A DNA stretch of 16,190 bases, from assembly GCA_964431545.1 (NCBI GenBank), contig CAYSLC010000130.1:1-16190 (forward strand), written 5' to 3'. Position numbers and translations under genes: made by a program. Under the pieces are notes generated by a model. It was not told the origin of the DNA, ran no database searches, and was given only the letters and a program-made list of their open reading frames with translations. Each line of letters opens with the position of its first letter. The first letter of the stretch is position 1. Positions 1 to 7,142 of the stretch are shown here, piece after piece. The stretch is from CAYSLC01 sp964431545. GTDB lineage: Bacteria > Desulfobacterota > Desulfobacteria > Desulfobacterales > JAABSP01.

Positions 1-1
1 C

Positions 2-76
2 AGGTGTTTTGACGGAAAAGTTGTTTCGAAAAAGACGGCGGCGGGAGCCGCGGAAGGCGAGGAACGGCGAATATGA
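2..76 (+). CDS. Possible C-terminal tail of an upstream gene (partial)
   Basis: A reading frame is open from the left edge of the window to a TGA at 74-76 that overlaps the sufC ATG at 73-75 (ATGA arrangement). It would encode a charged tail ending in GEERRI. The overlap is typical of translationally coupled operon genes, so sufC may be the second or later gene of its operon. Only about 24 codons are visible and no domain can be recognised. Another frame ends at a TGA at 10-12 and could equally be the upstream gene's stop. Confidence 0.3.
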   Translation, partial: RCFDGKVVSKKTAAGAAEGEERRI

Positions 77-837
77 TAGAGCTTGAACATGTGACGTTTA
101 CCGCCCCGGAAAATGGTGATGAAGGCGGGGACGGACGGATGCGGACCATCATCGACAACGTCGACTTTACCTTCGAAAAGGGAAAGTTCTACGGCATCAC
201 CGGCCCCAACGGCAGCGGCAAGACCACCCTCGCCAAGCTGGTCATGGGGATCAATCCGGTGACCTCGGGAACCATTCGTTTCGACGGCCGGGACATCACC
301 GATCTCTCCATCACGGAGCGCGCCAATGCGGGGATCGCCTACAGCTTCCAGAATTCGGCACGCTTCAAGGGGATCACCTTCCGGGATCTCCTCTCCATTT
401 CGGCGGGGACCGATGATGAGGACAAACTCATCGACATCATCTCCAGGGTGGGAATCTGTTCCCTCGACTTTTTGGATAAACCGGTGGATACCAAGCTCTC
501 CGGCGGGGAGATCAAGAAGATCGAGCTGGCCACCACCATCGCCCGGAACCCGCGTCTGGCCATCTACGACGAGCCGGATACGGGCATCGACCTGTGGACC
601 ATCGGTCCCATGGTGGAGCTTCTGAAGCGGGAGCAGCGGGAGTTCCAGACCACCACCCTGGTGGTGAGCCACAACCGCGCCTTTCTGGAGGCCGCCGATA
701 CCATCCTGTTGATCCGGGGGGGGCGCATCGCCTACCAGGGGGACTTCGAGGGGGCCTTGCCCATTCTAACGGACCTGAGTGTTTGCGGATACGGGGACAG
801 CTGTGAAGGAGAGAGCGATGCTAGATGCTATCGATAA
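73..837 (+). CDS. sufC: SufC-type ABC ATPase of Fe-S cluster assembly
   Basis: This is a 254-residue ABC ATPase without membrane spans. Walker A is GPNGSGKTT (44-52), the Q-loop Gln is near 93, the signature LSGGE is at 142-146, Walker B LAIYDEP is at 162-168 and the H-loop His is 200. The KKIELA continuation after the signature and the DEPDTGID segment are typical of SufC rather than of transport ATPases. SufC powers conformational change of the SufB/SufD scaffold in the cytoplasm. A GAGGAA ribosome binding site lies about 10 bases before the ATG. The gene overlaps the following sufB/D gene by 20 bases, so the two are coupled. About 15 residues near the N terminus (12-26, rich in Gly, Asp and Glu) look like a family-variable loop. 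The family assignment rests on motifs and on the neighbouring SufBD gene. Confidence 0.9.
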   Translation: MIELEHVTFTAPENGDEGGDGRMRTIIDNVDFTFEKGKFYGITGPNGSGKTTLAKLVMGINPVTSGTIRFDGRDITDLSITERANAGIAYSFQNSARFKGITFRDLLSISAGTDDEDKLIDIISRVGICSLDFLDKPVDTKLSGGEIKKIELATTIARNPRLAIYDEPDTGIDLWTIGPMVELLKREQREFQTTTLVVSHNRAFLEAADTILLIRGGRIAYQGDFEGALPILTDLSVCGYGDSCEGESDARCYR

Positions 838-1738
838 GGACCTCCTCAAGGAGGTGGCGGACCTGGAGGGGATCCCCAAGGGCGCCTATAACATCCGGAA
901 GAACGGGGAGCTGTTGGGACGGGAGGTCTCGGCCAACATCAACATCGAGACCAACGAAGAGGGGTCCGGGATCATCATCCGGATCAAGCCGGGAACGGTC
1001 GACGAATCGGTCCACATCCCCGTCATCCTGAGCCAGGCCGGCCTGCACGACGTGGTCTACAACACCTTCGTCATCGGCGAGGGATCCGACGTCACCATCA
1101 TCGCCGGGTGCGGCATCCATTGCGGCGGGTCCCAAAGCGAGGGGCATTCGGGGATCCATGAATTCCGGGTGGAGCGCAACGCAGCCGTCCGGTACGTGGA
1201 AAAGCACGTGGCCGTGGGGGAAGGCAAGGGCAGGCGGATTCTCAATCCCACCACCAAAGTCTATCTGGCGGAAGGGGCCCATATCGAGATGGAACTCACC
1301 CAGCTCGGCGGCGTGGACGAGGCCAAACGGATCAACGAGGCGGAGCTGGCCGCCGGAAGTTCCCTCCAGATCACCGAGCGGGTCATGACGGACGGGGAAC
1401 AGGCGGCCGAGTCGCGAAACGAGCTGCGGCTTCTGGGGGAGGACAGCAAGGCGAACATGGTCTCCCGATCGGTGATCAAGGGGAACTCCAAACAGGATTT
1501 TTTCGCCAATCTGGAGGCCCGGGCCAAGTGCTTCGGCCACATCGAGTGCGACGCCATCATCATGGACAACGGCGAAAACGAGACCATTCCGGCCCTGAAG
1601 GCCTTCCATCCGGATGCGGAACTCACCCACGAGGCGAGCATCGGCAAGATCGCCAACGATCAGCTCATGAAGCTCATGAGCCTCGGCCTCACCTACGATG
1701 ACGCCGTCAACCGCATCATCCAAGGGTTCCTCAAGTAG
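818..1738 (+). CDS. sufB: Short SufB/SufD-family Fe-S scaffold (SmsB-like)
   Basis: This protein of about 306 residues belongs to the SufBD family. It is much shorter than E. coli SufB (about 495) or SufD (about 423). Its C-terminal core is diagnostic: THEASIGKI followed by DQLMKLMSLGLTYDDAV and IIQGFLK, matching the SufB ending. Cys244, in the ECDAII segment, stands 28 residues before the Glu of THEA. E. coli SufB has Cys405 29 residues before Glu434, so this Cys is the likely cluster or persulfide site. The central part is the expected right-handed beta-helix of short repeats. I chose the ATG at 818 because GAAGGAGA lies six bases upstream; a longer in-frame start at 779 lies inside sufC without support. 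With only sufC beside it and no sufS, sufE or sufU, the pair looks like the minimal SMS (SmsC-SmsB) system of anaerobes and archaea, probably acting as a homodimer. Confidence 0.88.
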   Translation: MLDAIDKDLLKEVADLEGIPKGAYNIRKNGELLGREVSANINIETNEEGSGIIIRIKPGTVDESVHIPVILSQAGLHDVVYNTFVIGEGSDVTIIAGCGIHCGGSQSEGHSGIHEFRVERNAAVRYVEKHVAVGEGKGRRILNPTTKVYLAEGAHIEMELTQLGGVDEAKRINEAELAAGSSLQITERVMTDGEQAAESRNELRLLGEDSKANMVSRSVIKGNSKQDFFANLEARAKCFGHIECDAIIMDNGENETIPALKAFHPDAELTHEASIGKIANDQLMKLMSLGLTYDDAVNRIIQGFLK

Positions 1739-1763
1739 ATCCCCATGCCGGCACCGGCACATC

Positions 1764-1794
1764 GAAGCGGCGCGTCGGACCGATGCGCCGCTTC
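1764..1794 (+). terminator. Strong hairpin after the suf genes
   Basis: A perfect 10-base inverted repeat, GAAGCGGCGC / GCGCCGCTTC, encloses an 11-base loop that can pair further (TCGG/CCGA). It lies 25 bases after the sufB/D stop. No T-run follows (ACTGTTATCC), so it may act as an RNA-stabilising end or a Rho-assisted terminator rather than a classical intrinsic one. A smaller repeat, TGCCGG-CA-CCGGCA, precedes it at 1746-1759. The remainder of the gap to the next gene (1795-1902) shows no convincing promoter. Confidence 0.5.
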
Positions 1795-1959
1795 ACTGTT
1801 ATCCGGCTCAGCGGGTTTGAAATCGCTGGGGAGTGGGAGAGGTGTTTTCCATTGCACCGGTTTCCATCTGCATCTTCAACTTGAGTTATCGGTGAGGGTA
1901 AAGTGAACGAATTTGAACGACCCCGGGATCCCGAAAGCCCATCACAAAGGGGACGTGAG

Positions 1960-2661
1960 ATGGAAGTTGACGGTTTTTTGCTCAGCATCATCATGCCGGT
2001 CTACAATGAGAGCGCCACAATAGAAGAAGCTGTCGAGGCTGTCTCGCGCACCCCCTATTCGAAGGAAATAATCATCGTCGACGACGGATCCACCGACGGC
2101 ACCCGAGAGATTCTCGAAGGCCTGGAAGATGGCGCGGTACGGTTGATCTTTCATGAAAAAAATTTCGGCAAAGGGTGTGCCCTCCGCAACGGCATTTCCG
2201 CGGCAGAAGGAGACATCGTCATCATTCAGGACGCGGATCTGGAGTACGATCCGAACGAATACCCCATCCTGCTTCATCCCATCCTCTCGGGCAAAGCGGA
2301 TGTGGTCTACGGATCCCGCTTCGCCGGGCACGGCACCCATCGGGTGCTCTATTTTTGGCATTATGTGGGAAATCGTTTTTTGACGCTCCTTTCCAACATT
2401 TTCACGGATCTGAACCTGACCGATATGGAGACCTGTTACAAGGTCTTCACCAGGGAGGCGTTGGAAGGTGTGATCATCAAGGAGAACCGGTTCGGATTCG
2501 AGCCCGAAATCACGGCGAAGATCGCCAAAAAAAAGGGCATCCGCATTTACGAAGCCCCCATCTCCTACTATGGAAGGACCTATGAACAGGGGAAGAAAAT
2601 CGATTGGAAGGACGGGATGAAGGCGCTGTGGTGCATCTTTCGATACAACCTGTTCCATTGA
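1960..2661 (+). CDS. Family 2 glycosyltransferase, polyprenol-phosphate sugar synthase type
   Basis: This is a GT-A fold family 2 glycosyltransferase. It has the opening strand LLSIIMPVYNES, the nucleotide-binding VDDGSTDGT, the metal-binding DAD in IIQDADLEYDP, and VVYGSRFAG. The C-terminal FEPEITAKIAKK and YGRTYEQGKKIDWKDG segments are typical of DPM1-like dolichol/undecaprenyl-phosphate sugar synthases. It has no C-terminal membrane span, so it probably works at the inner face of the membrane. The start is uncertain. ATG 1960 has AAGGGG seven bases upstream and gives about 233 residues. GTG 1903 also has a purine-rich site (GAGGG) but with only four bases of spacing, and would add a 19-residue charged extension. 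It precedes a YfhO-type membrane protein, suggesting that it makes the lipid-linked sugar this partner transfers (inference). Base composition is lower in GC than the flanking genes. Confidence 0.85.
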   Translation: MEVDGFLLSIIMPVYNESATIEEAVEAVSRTPYSKEIIIVDDGSTDGTREILEGLEDGAVRLIFHEKNFGKGCALRNGISAAEGDIVIIQDADLEYDPNEYPILLHPILSGKADVVYGSRFAGHGTHRVLYFWHYVGNRFLTLLSNIFTDLNLTDMETCYKVFTREALEGVIIKENRFGFEPEITAKIAKKKGIRIYEAPISYYGRTYEQGKKIDWKDGMKALWCIFRYNLFH

Positions 2662-2723
2662 TTGAGTTCCCTTCCAGTACAACACGTATGAAGGTGGACA
2701 CAAGGATGATGTAAACGACCGCC

Positions 2724-4898
2724 ATGCGGCCCTTCTCTTCGTACACCCTCCCAAAGCGGCTTTATTCCTTCGGTGGCATACTGATCGCCATCGGTTCTGT
2801 CATCATCTTCTTCCACCCCCTGCTTTTTTCCGGGAAAACCCTTTTCTTTCGGGATCTCCATGGCTTTTTTTATCCCATGAAATACCATCTCTCCTCCTTC
2901 TTGGTGGAGGGGAGGCTTCCGTTCTGGTGCTCGAATATTTTCTGCGGCGCCCCGTTTCTGAGCGACATTCAATCCGGCGTATTCTATCCCCCCGCTCTGA
3001 TTGCTTTCCTCCTGCCTTTCCCCGGTTCGCTCAATGCGTATGTACTGCTCCATTTTCTCTTGGGGTTCTGGTTTTTTTATCTTTTCATCCGTGTCAGAGG
3101 AGGATCGCGCGGCGCGGCTATACTGACCGCTGTGTCCTTCTGTTTTGGGGGGTATACCATTTCTTCGGTCAACACCCTCAACAATCTCTCCACGGCGGTA
3201 TGGCTCCCCGCGATGTTGTGGTCCTACCACAAAGCCGTGGCCGAAAACGATAGGTCCAAATACTTTCTCACAGTCGTATTTGTCGCATTCTGCATTCTGG
3301 CGGGAGAGCCCCAGCTCTGTATTATCAGCGTCACCCTACTGGTCTTGTACGGCACCTTTGTCGTTCCGGAAACCGATTGGGACCCAAAAAGCGCCTCGAT
3401 GCGTTTTTTGTTTCTCTCCGTGCTGATCGCAGGGGCGGTGATTCTTACAGTGATCCAACTGGGTCCCACCTATTTGGACTATAAAAACTCCGCCCGCGCC
3501 GGGGGGATCTCTTTGGGGCAGGCCACCCGCTTTTCATTGGATATCCCGACGCTCAAACACCTCATCTGGCCGCTGACATTCACTTCGGGGTTCACTACGG
3601 AGGCCGGGGTTGGGGGCACATTTTTTCCAGGGGACTCCGGTATTCCATGGCTGCTGACCATTTATCCCGGGTTTCTGATCCTGCCGTTGGCTTGCTTGGG
3701 GGCTATCGGTCGCTTTTCAAGAGATCATATGTTTTGGCTTTTGGTCTTTTTGTTGAGTCTCCTGATGGCGTTCGGTGATGGGACTCCCCTTTTCAGTTTG
3801 TTCTACAAAATTTTTCCCTTCTTTCGCTATCCCGTCAAATTTATGTTTCCGGCGGGATTCGGTTTACTGCTGCTGGCATCCATCGGTGTCGACACCCTTG
3901 CTCGGTTTCTGAAATCAAAATCGATCGCTTTCCGGCCGCTGATGGCTTTTTTGGTGCTTGTGCTTTCCACGGATCTCTACCTGGCGCACCGGTATCTGAA
4001 TCCGGTGTGCGATGCCGGCTTCTATCGCCAGATCCACACTGATTTGCAGCCGATTCTGTCGGATGATGGTCTCTTTCGGGTCTATGTGGCATCGAAAAGC
4101 CCGCCGAATCCAGGCAACCGTTCCATCCGAGCGACACATGCTTACTGGCAGGCCGTTATCCGACCGAACCTTGGAATTTTGAGAGGCATTTCTCATGTCG
4201 GTGGCGAAGCGGGGCTGGAACTCAACTATCAATATTTGATCACCGAACTCCTCCTGAAAAGCTGGGCCGAAAAGATCCCATTTCTCAGAATATCGAATGT
4301 CAAATATATCGTTTCCACCGCGAATCTCAATGAAACGCCCCAGGTCGGCGAACATGTGGAAAAGGTCGGTCCCCTGGTGTACCGGTTGAAAGATTCGATG
4401 CCCAGAGCGTGGATGGTCGGACATCTGCTTCCCGTGAAAGGGGATATCCTGGGGATTTTGACCGAACCGGCAATCGATTTCAGAGGCACCGCCTTTGCCG
4501 CCGAAAATCCGGCTCGATCGTTCAAAAAGCCTTTTTTTAAAGCAGTGGATGGAATAGAGTATGTTCGAGACGACCTGATCCGGGTGGAGGTGGAACCCGA
4601 GGAGCCCATGGTTCTTGTGCTCTCTGAATCGCTCTATCCCGGTTGGCGGGTGCGTGTGGACGGACGGGACATGCCTCTCCTGCGGGTGAACCTTTTATTC
4701 CAGGGCGTTGCCGTGGAAGAGGGAAGGCATGTGGTTGAATTTTCATTCCGGCCTTTTCGGTTTCGACTCTTTTCCGCCGTCTCCGTGGTCTCCCTTATTC
4801 TGTTCTGTTTTGGATGGGTGTTCTGGCTATTCCGGGACAACGCTTTGCAGAAAGAGGATCCTTTTGGTACGAGGGAACGGAGAAGGAAAACATTATAG
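2724..4898 (+). CDS. YfhO-family polytopic membrane protein (GT-C-like)
   Basis: This is a 724-residue membrane protein with a first span near residues 12-35, many further hydrophobic segments to about residue 420, a large non-membrane region from about 430 to 675, and a last span near 679-703. Recognisable YfhO-family features are the GDGTPLFSLFYKIFPFFRYP segment before a membrane span and the late YPGWRVRVDG...LLRVNLLFQGVAV...GRHVVEFSFRP block (about 638-675). YfhO proteins are thought to be lipid-linked sugar glycosyltransferases that glycosylate cell-envelope polymers such as teichoic or lipid-linked glycans; the substrate here cannot be inferred. It probably forms an operon with the upstream glycosyltransferase gene (62-base gap). 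No good ribosome binding site is seen at this ATG: the nearest AAGGA is 17 bases away. Its stop overlaps the stop of the convergent DUF6122 gene. It is AT-richer than its neighbours, with many T-run Phe codons. Confidence 0.85.
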   Translation: MRPFSSYTLPKRLYSFGGILIAIGSVIIFFHPLLFSGKTLFFRDLHGFFYPMKYHLSSFLVEGRLPFWCSNIFCGAPFLSDIQSGVFYPPALIAFLLPFPGSLNAYVLLHFLLGFWFFYLFIRVRGGSRGAAILTAVSFCFGGYTISSVNTLNNLSTAVWLPAMLWSYHKAVAENDRSKYFLTVVFVAFCILAGEPQLCIISVTLLVLYGTFVVPETDWDPKSASMRFLFLSVLIAGAVILTVIQLGPTYLDYKNSARAGGISLGQATRFSLDIPTLKHLIWPLTFTSGFTTEAGVGGTFFPGDSGIPWLLTIYPGFLILPLACLGAIGRFSRDHMFWLLVFLLSLLMAFGDGTPLFSLFYKIFPFFRYPVKFMFPAGFGLLLLASIGVDTLARFLKSKSIAFRPLMAFLVLVLSTDLYLAHRYLNPVCDAGFYRQIHTDLQPILSDDGLFRVYVASKSPPNPGNRSIRATHAYWQAVIRPNLGILRGISHVGGEAGLELNYQYLITELLLKSWAEKIPFLRISNVKYIVSTANLNETPQVGEHVEKVGPLVYRLKDSMPRAWMVGHLLPVKGDILGILTEPAIDFRGTAFAAENPARSFKKPFFKAVDGIEYVRDDLIRVEVEPEEPMVLVLSESLYPGWRVRVDGRDMPLLRVNLLFQGVAVEEGRHVVEFSFRPFRFRLFSAVSVVSLILFCFGWVFWLFRDNALQKEDPFGTRERRRKTL

Positions 4899-5213
4899 AT
4901 TGCTCGCCATCCACAAACAATCGATCAGATCGACACCCATATGGATCAGCAGCCCGGTCCCTGCAATGCGAAGCCCGGGAACCGCCGTCATGAGCAGGTA
5001 GACGACGATGGCGACCGGGGAGTGGAAGGGATGGGTGCCGATGCTGCACCGGCCGGGGTCGAAGATCGGGTCCGCCAGCAGGTGGTCCAGATCCACGAGC
5101 ATGGTGGACGCCATGATGAACCAGGCGCGTTTCCAGTTGGCGGGCCAGGCGAACCGGGCCGCGGCTCCGGGGAGGGCGAAGTGGAGGAAGAGGTGAACCG
5201 GGGTATGGACCAT
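4893..5213 (-). CDS. DUF6122-like small membrane protein
   Basis: This small protein of about 106 residues has the block STMLVDLDHLLADPIFDP, followed by RCSIGTHPFHSP and a C-terminal LIHMGVDLIDC. These His/Asp-rich segments inside hydrophobic stretches match my recollection of DUF6122, a family of small membrane proteins of unknown function distantly resembling membrane-bound hydrolases. About three or four membrane spans are likely. I chose ATG 5213 because it puts the first span at the very N terminus (VHTPVHLFLHFALPG); a GTG at 5231 would add six residues. Its stop overlaps the YfhO stop tail-to-tail (TTATAG), and its 5' end lies 35 bases from the divergent CoA-transferase gene, so the two share a control region. 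No function can be claimed beyond the family. Confidence 0.75.
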   Translation of the reverse strand: MVHTPVHLFLHFALPGAAARFAWPANWKRAWFIMASTMLVDLDHLLADPIFDPGRCSIGTHPFHSPVAIVVYLLMTAVPGLRIAGTGLLIHMGVDLIDCLWMASNL

Positions 5214-5216
5214 ACC
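5202..5216. promoter_or_regulatory. Perfect 15-base palindrome between divergent genes
   Basis: GGTATGG-A-CCATACC is a perfect inverted repeat with a single central base. It lies 33-47 bases before the CoA-transferase start and covers the ATG of the divergent DUF6122 gene. Its position fits an operator for one or both genes. It could also be chance, and no bound regulator is known. Confidence 0.3.
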
Positions 5217-5248
5217 GACACTGTAGCACAAACCGGAAAAGAAATCCG

Positions 5249-7132
5249 ATGAACCTGCGCGAGCATTGTCCGGAAAAGGTGGTCTCCGCCGAGGCGGCGG
5301 TTTCCAGGATCAAGCGGGGCAGCCGGGTCTTCATCGGCACCGGATGCGGGGAACCCCAGCACCTGATTCGCAACATGGTCCGCGACATGGGCATGCAGGA
5401 CATCATGCTCTATCAGATGCTCTCCTCCACATTGGCCGGGTACTTGGATGAACCGGCCTTCCTCAGACGGTTCTCCATGAAGCTCTTTTTCATCAGCAGC
5501 CAGATGCGGAAGGCCGCCTTCGAGGGCAAGATCGACTACATCCCCACCTACCTCTCCCAGATCCCGCGCCTGTTCTACAGCCAACGCATCGGGCTCGACG
5601 TGGCCCTGGTTCAGGTGAGCCCGCCGGACCGGTTCGGGTATTGCAGCCTCGGTGTCTCCGTGGACATCACCCGCGCGGGGATGCAGAACGCCGCCCTGGT
5701 GATCGCCCAGGTCAATCCAAGGATGCCCAAGACATGGGGGGACAGCTTCGTCCATGTGGACGACATCGATCTCTTCGTCCTCCACGAGGAGCCGCTGGTG
5801 GAGACCCTGGATGATTCCTCCATTCTCATCACCCGGCGGGACGAGGTCTCGAGGCGGATCGGAATGTACGTCTCCCAGTTGGTGGAGGACGGGGCCACCC
5901 TCCAGATCGGGTTCGGCCATCTGCCCAACATTATTCTCCAGTACCTCGACAAGAAGGAGGACCTGGGGATCCACACCCAGCTCATCACCGACGGGCTGCT
6001 CCCCCTGCTGGAAAAGAAGGTGATCACCAACAAGAAGAAGACGCTGATCCCGGGCCGGATCGTCGCCTCCCTCTGCATGGGGTCGGAGCGGATCTACCGC
6101 TATGTGGACAACAACCCCATGTTCTATTTCCGCTCCTCGGAGTATGTCAACGATCCCACCGTGATCGCGAGGAACGACAACCTCATCTCCATCAGCTCGG
6201 CCCTGGAGGTGGATCTCACCGGGCAGGTCTGCTCCGACTCCATGGGGAACCTGTTTTACAGCGGCATCGGGGATCAGGTGGACTATCTCAGGGGCAGCGC
6301 CATGTCCAAGGGGGGATTTTCCATCATTGCGCTGCCCTCCACCGCCAAGAACGGACGGATCTCCCGGATCGTCCCCCAGTTGAGCCGGGGGGCCGGGGTG
6401 GCCACCACCCGGGGAGATGTCCACTTCGTGGTCACCGAGTATGGAATCGCCGAACTTCAGGGAAAGAGCATCTACCAGCGGGTCATGGAGCTGGCCCAGA
6501 TCGCCCACCCCAAGTTCCGGGAATGGCTCATCGAGGAGGCCAAGAAGCACCGGTACATCTTCACCGATCAACTGCCGCCCTCCCAGGATGATCTTCTTTT
6601 TCTGGAGGGGTACAAGCGGACGGCGGAGCTAAAAAACGGCAGGACGGTGGAGTTTCGGCCGCTGCTGCCGTCCGATGAGTTCGCCTACCGGAACTTCTTC
6701 TATTCCCTTCAGGAGAAGACCATCTATTACCGGTTTTTCCACAAGATGAAGCTCTTCTCCCACGAGGTGGTCCAGAAGCAGTGGGCCAGCGTCGATTATC
6801 GCAAAAACATGTCGATCATCGGGCTGGTTCAGAAGAAGGGACACAAGGAGATCATGGCCATCGGCACCTATGCCGAAGCCTCCGCCGAACTCGCCGAGGT
6901 GGCCTTCGTGGTCCGGGAGGATTTCCAGGGGCAGGGGGTGGCGACATTGCTGCTGGAGATGTTGGAGGGGATCGCCGAGCAGAACGATTACAAAGGGTTT
7001 CTGGCAACCGTGCTCCGGGAGAACACCGCCATGATCCATGTCTTCAAAAAGCGGTATCCCAAGGCGAAGACCGTCCCCGCCGACGGCGAAGTGGAGGTCC
7101 ACATGTACTTCAAGGACCGGGCCGGGGAATAG
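5249..7132 (+). CDS. Acetyl-CoA hydrolase/CoA-transferase fused to a GNAT acetyltransferase domain
   Basis: This is a 627-residue fusion. Residues about 5-430 form an acetyl-CoA hydrolase / 4-hydroxybutyrate CoA-transferase-like pair of domains. Family blocks present are VSPPDRFGYCSLGVSVD, FVNDPTVIAR-like NDNLIS, ALEVDLTGQVCSDSMG, GSAMSKGGFSIIALPST and GAGVATTRGDVHFVVTEYGIAELQGKS. Residues about 463-623 form a GNAT domain with the acetyl-CoA loop REDFQGQGVAT (about 555-567). The LGIHTQLITDG segment has Gln244 where 4-hydroxybutyrate CoA-transferases carry the thioester-forming Glu (LGIHSEM, Glu238 in the Clostridium aminobutyricum enzyme). The SGIGGQ loop reads SGIGDQ. Canonical CoA-transferase chemistry is therefore doubtful. 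The protein may bind acyl-CoA and serve the GNAT domain, for example in protein or small-molecule acylation (inference). rsmG follows after 10 bases. Confidence 0.9.
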   Translation: MNLREHCPEKVVSAEAAVSRIKRGSRVFIGTGCGEPQHLIRNMVRDMGMQDIMLYQMLSSTLAGYLDEPAFLRRFSMKLFFISSQMRKAAFEGKIDYIPTYLSQIPRLFYSQRIGLDVALVQVSPPDRFGYCSLGVSVDITRAGMQNAALVIAQVNPRMPKTWGDSFVHVDDIDLFVLHEEPLVETLDDSSILITRRDEVSRRIGMYVSQLVEDGATLQIGFGHLPNIILQYLDKKEDLGIHTQLITDGLLPLLEKKVITNKKKTLIPGRIVASLCMGSERIYRYVDNNPMFYFRSSEYVNDPTVIARNDNLISISSALEVDLTGQVCSDSMGNLFYSGIGDQVDYLRGSAMSKGGFSIIALPSTAKNGRISRIVPQLSRGAGVATTRGDVHFVVTEYGIAELQGKSIYQRVMELAQIAHPKFREWLIEEAKKHRYIFTDQLPPSQDDLLFLEGYKRTAELKNGRTVEFRPLLPSDEFAYRNFFYSLQEKTIYYRFFHKMKLFSHEVVQKQWASVDYRKNMSIIGLVQKKGHKEIMAIGTYAEASAELAEVAFVVREDFQGQGVATLLLEMLEGIAEQNDYKGFLATVLRENTAMIHVFKKRYPKAKTVPADGEVEVHMYFKDRAGE

Positions 7133-7142
7133 CGGATCGACG

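Noticed and set aside
4988..6571. Long open frame on the minus strand opposite the CoA-transferase gene
   Set aside because: It is rich in Gly, Asp, His and Pro without any domain, and is an artefact of the strong G/C preference at third codon positions of the real gene on the plus strand. It also covers the DUF6122 start in a different frame.
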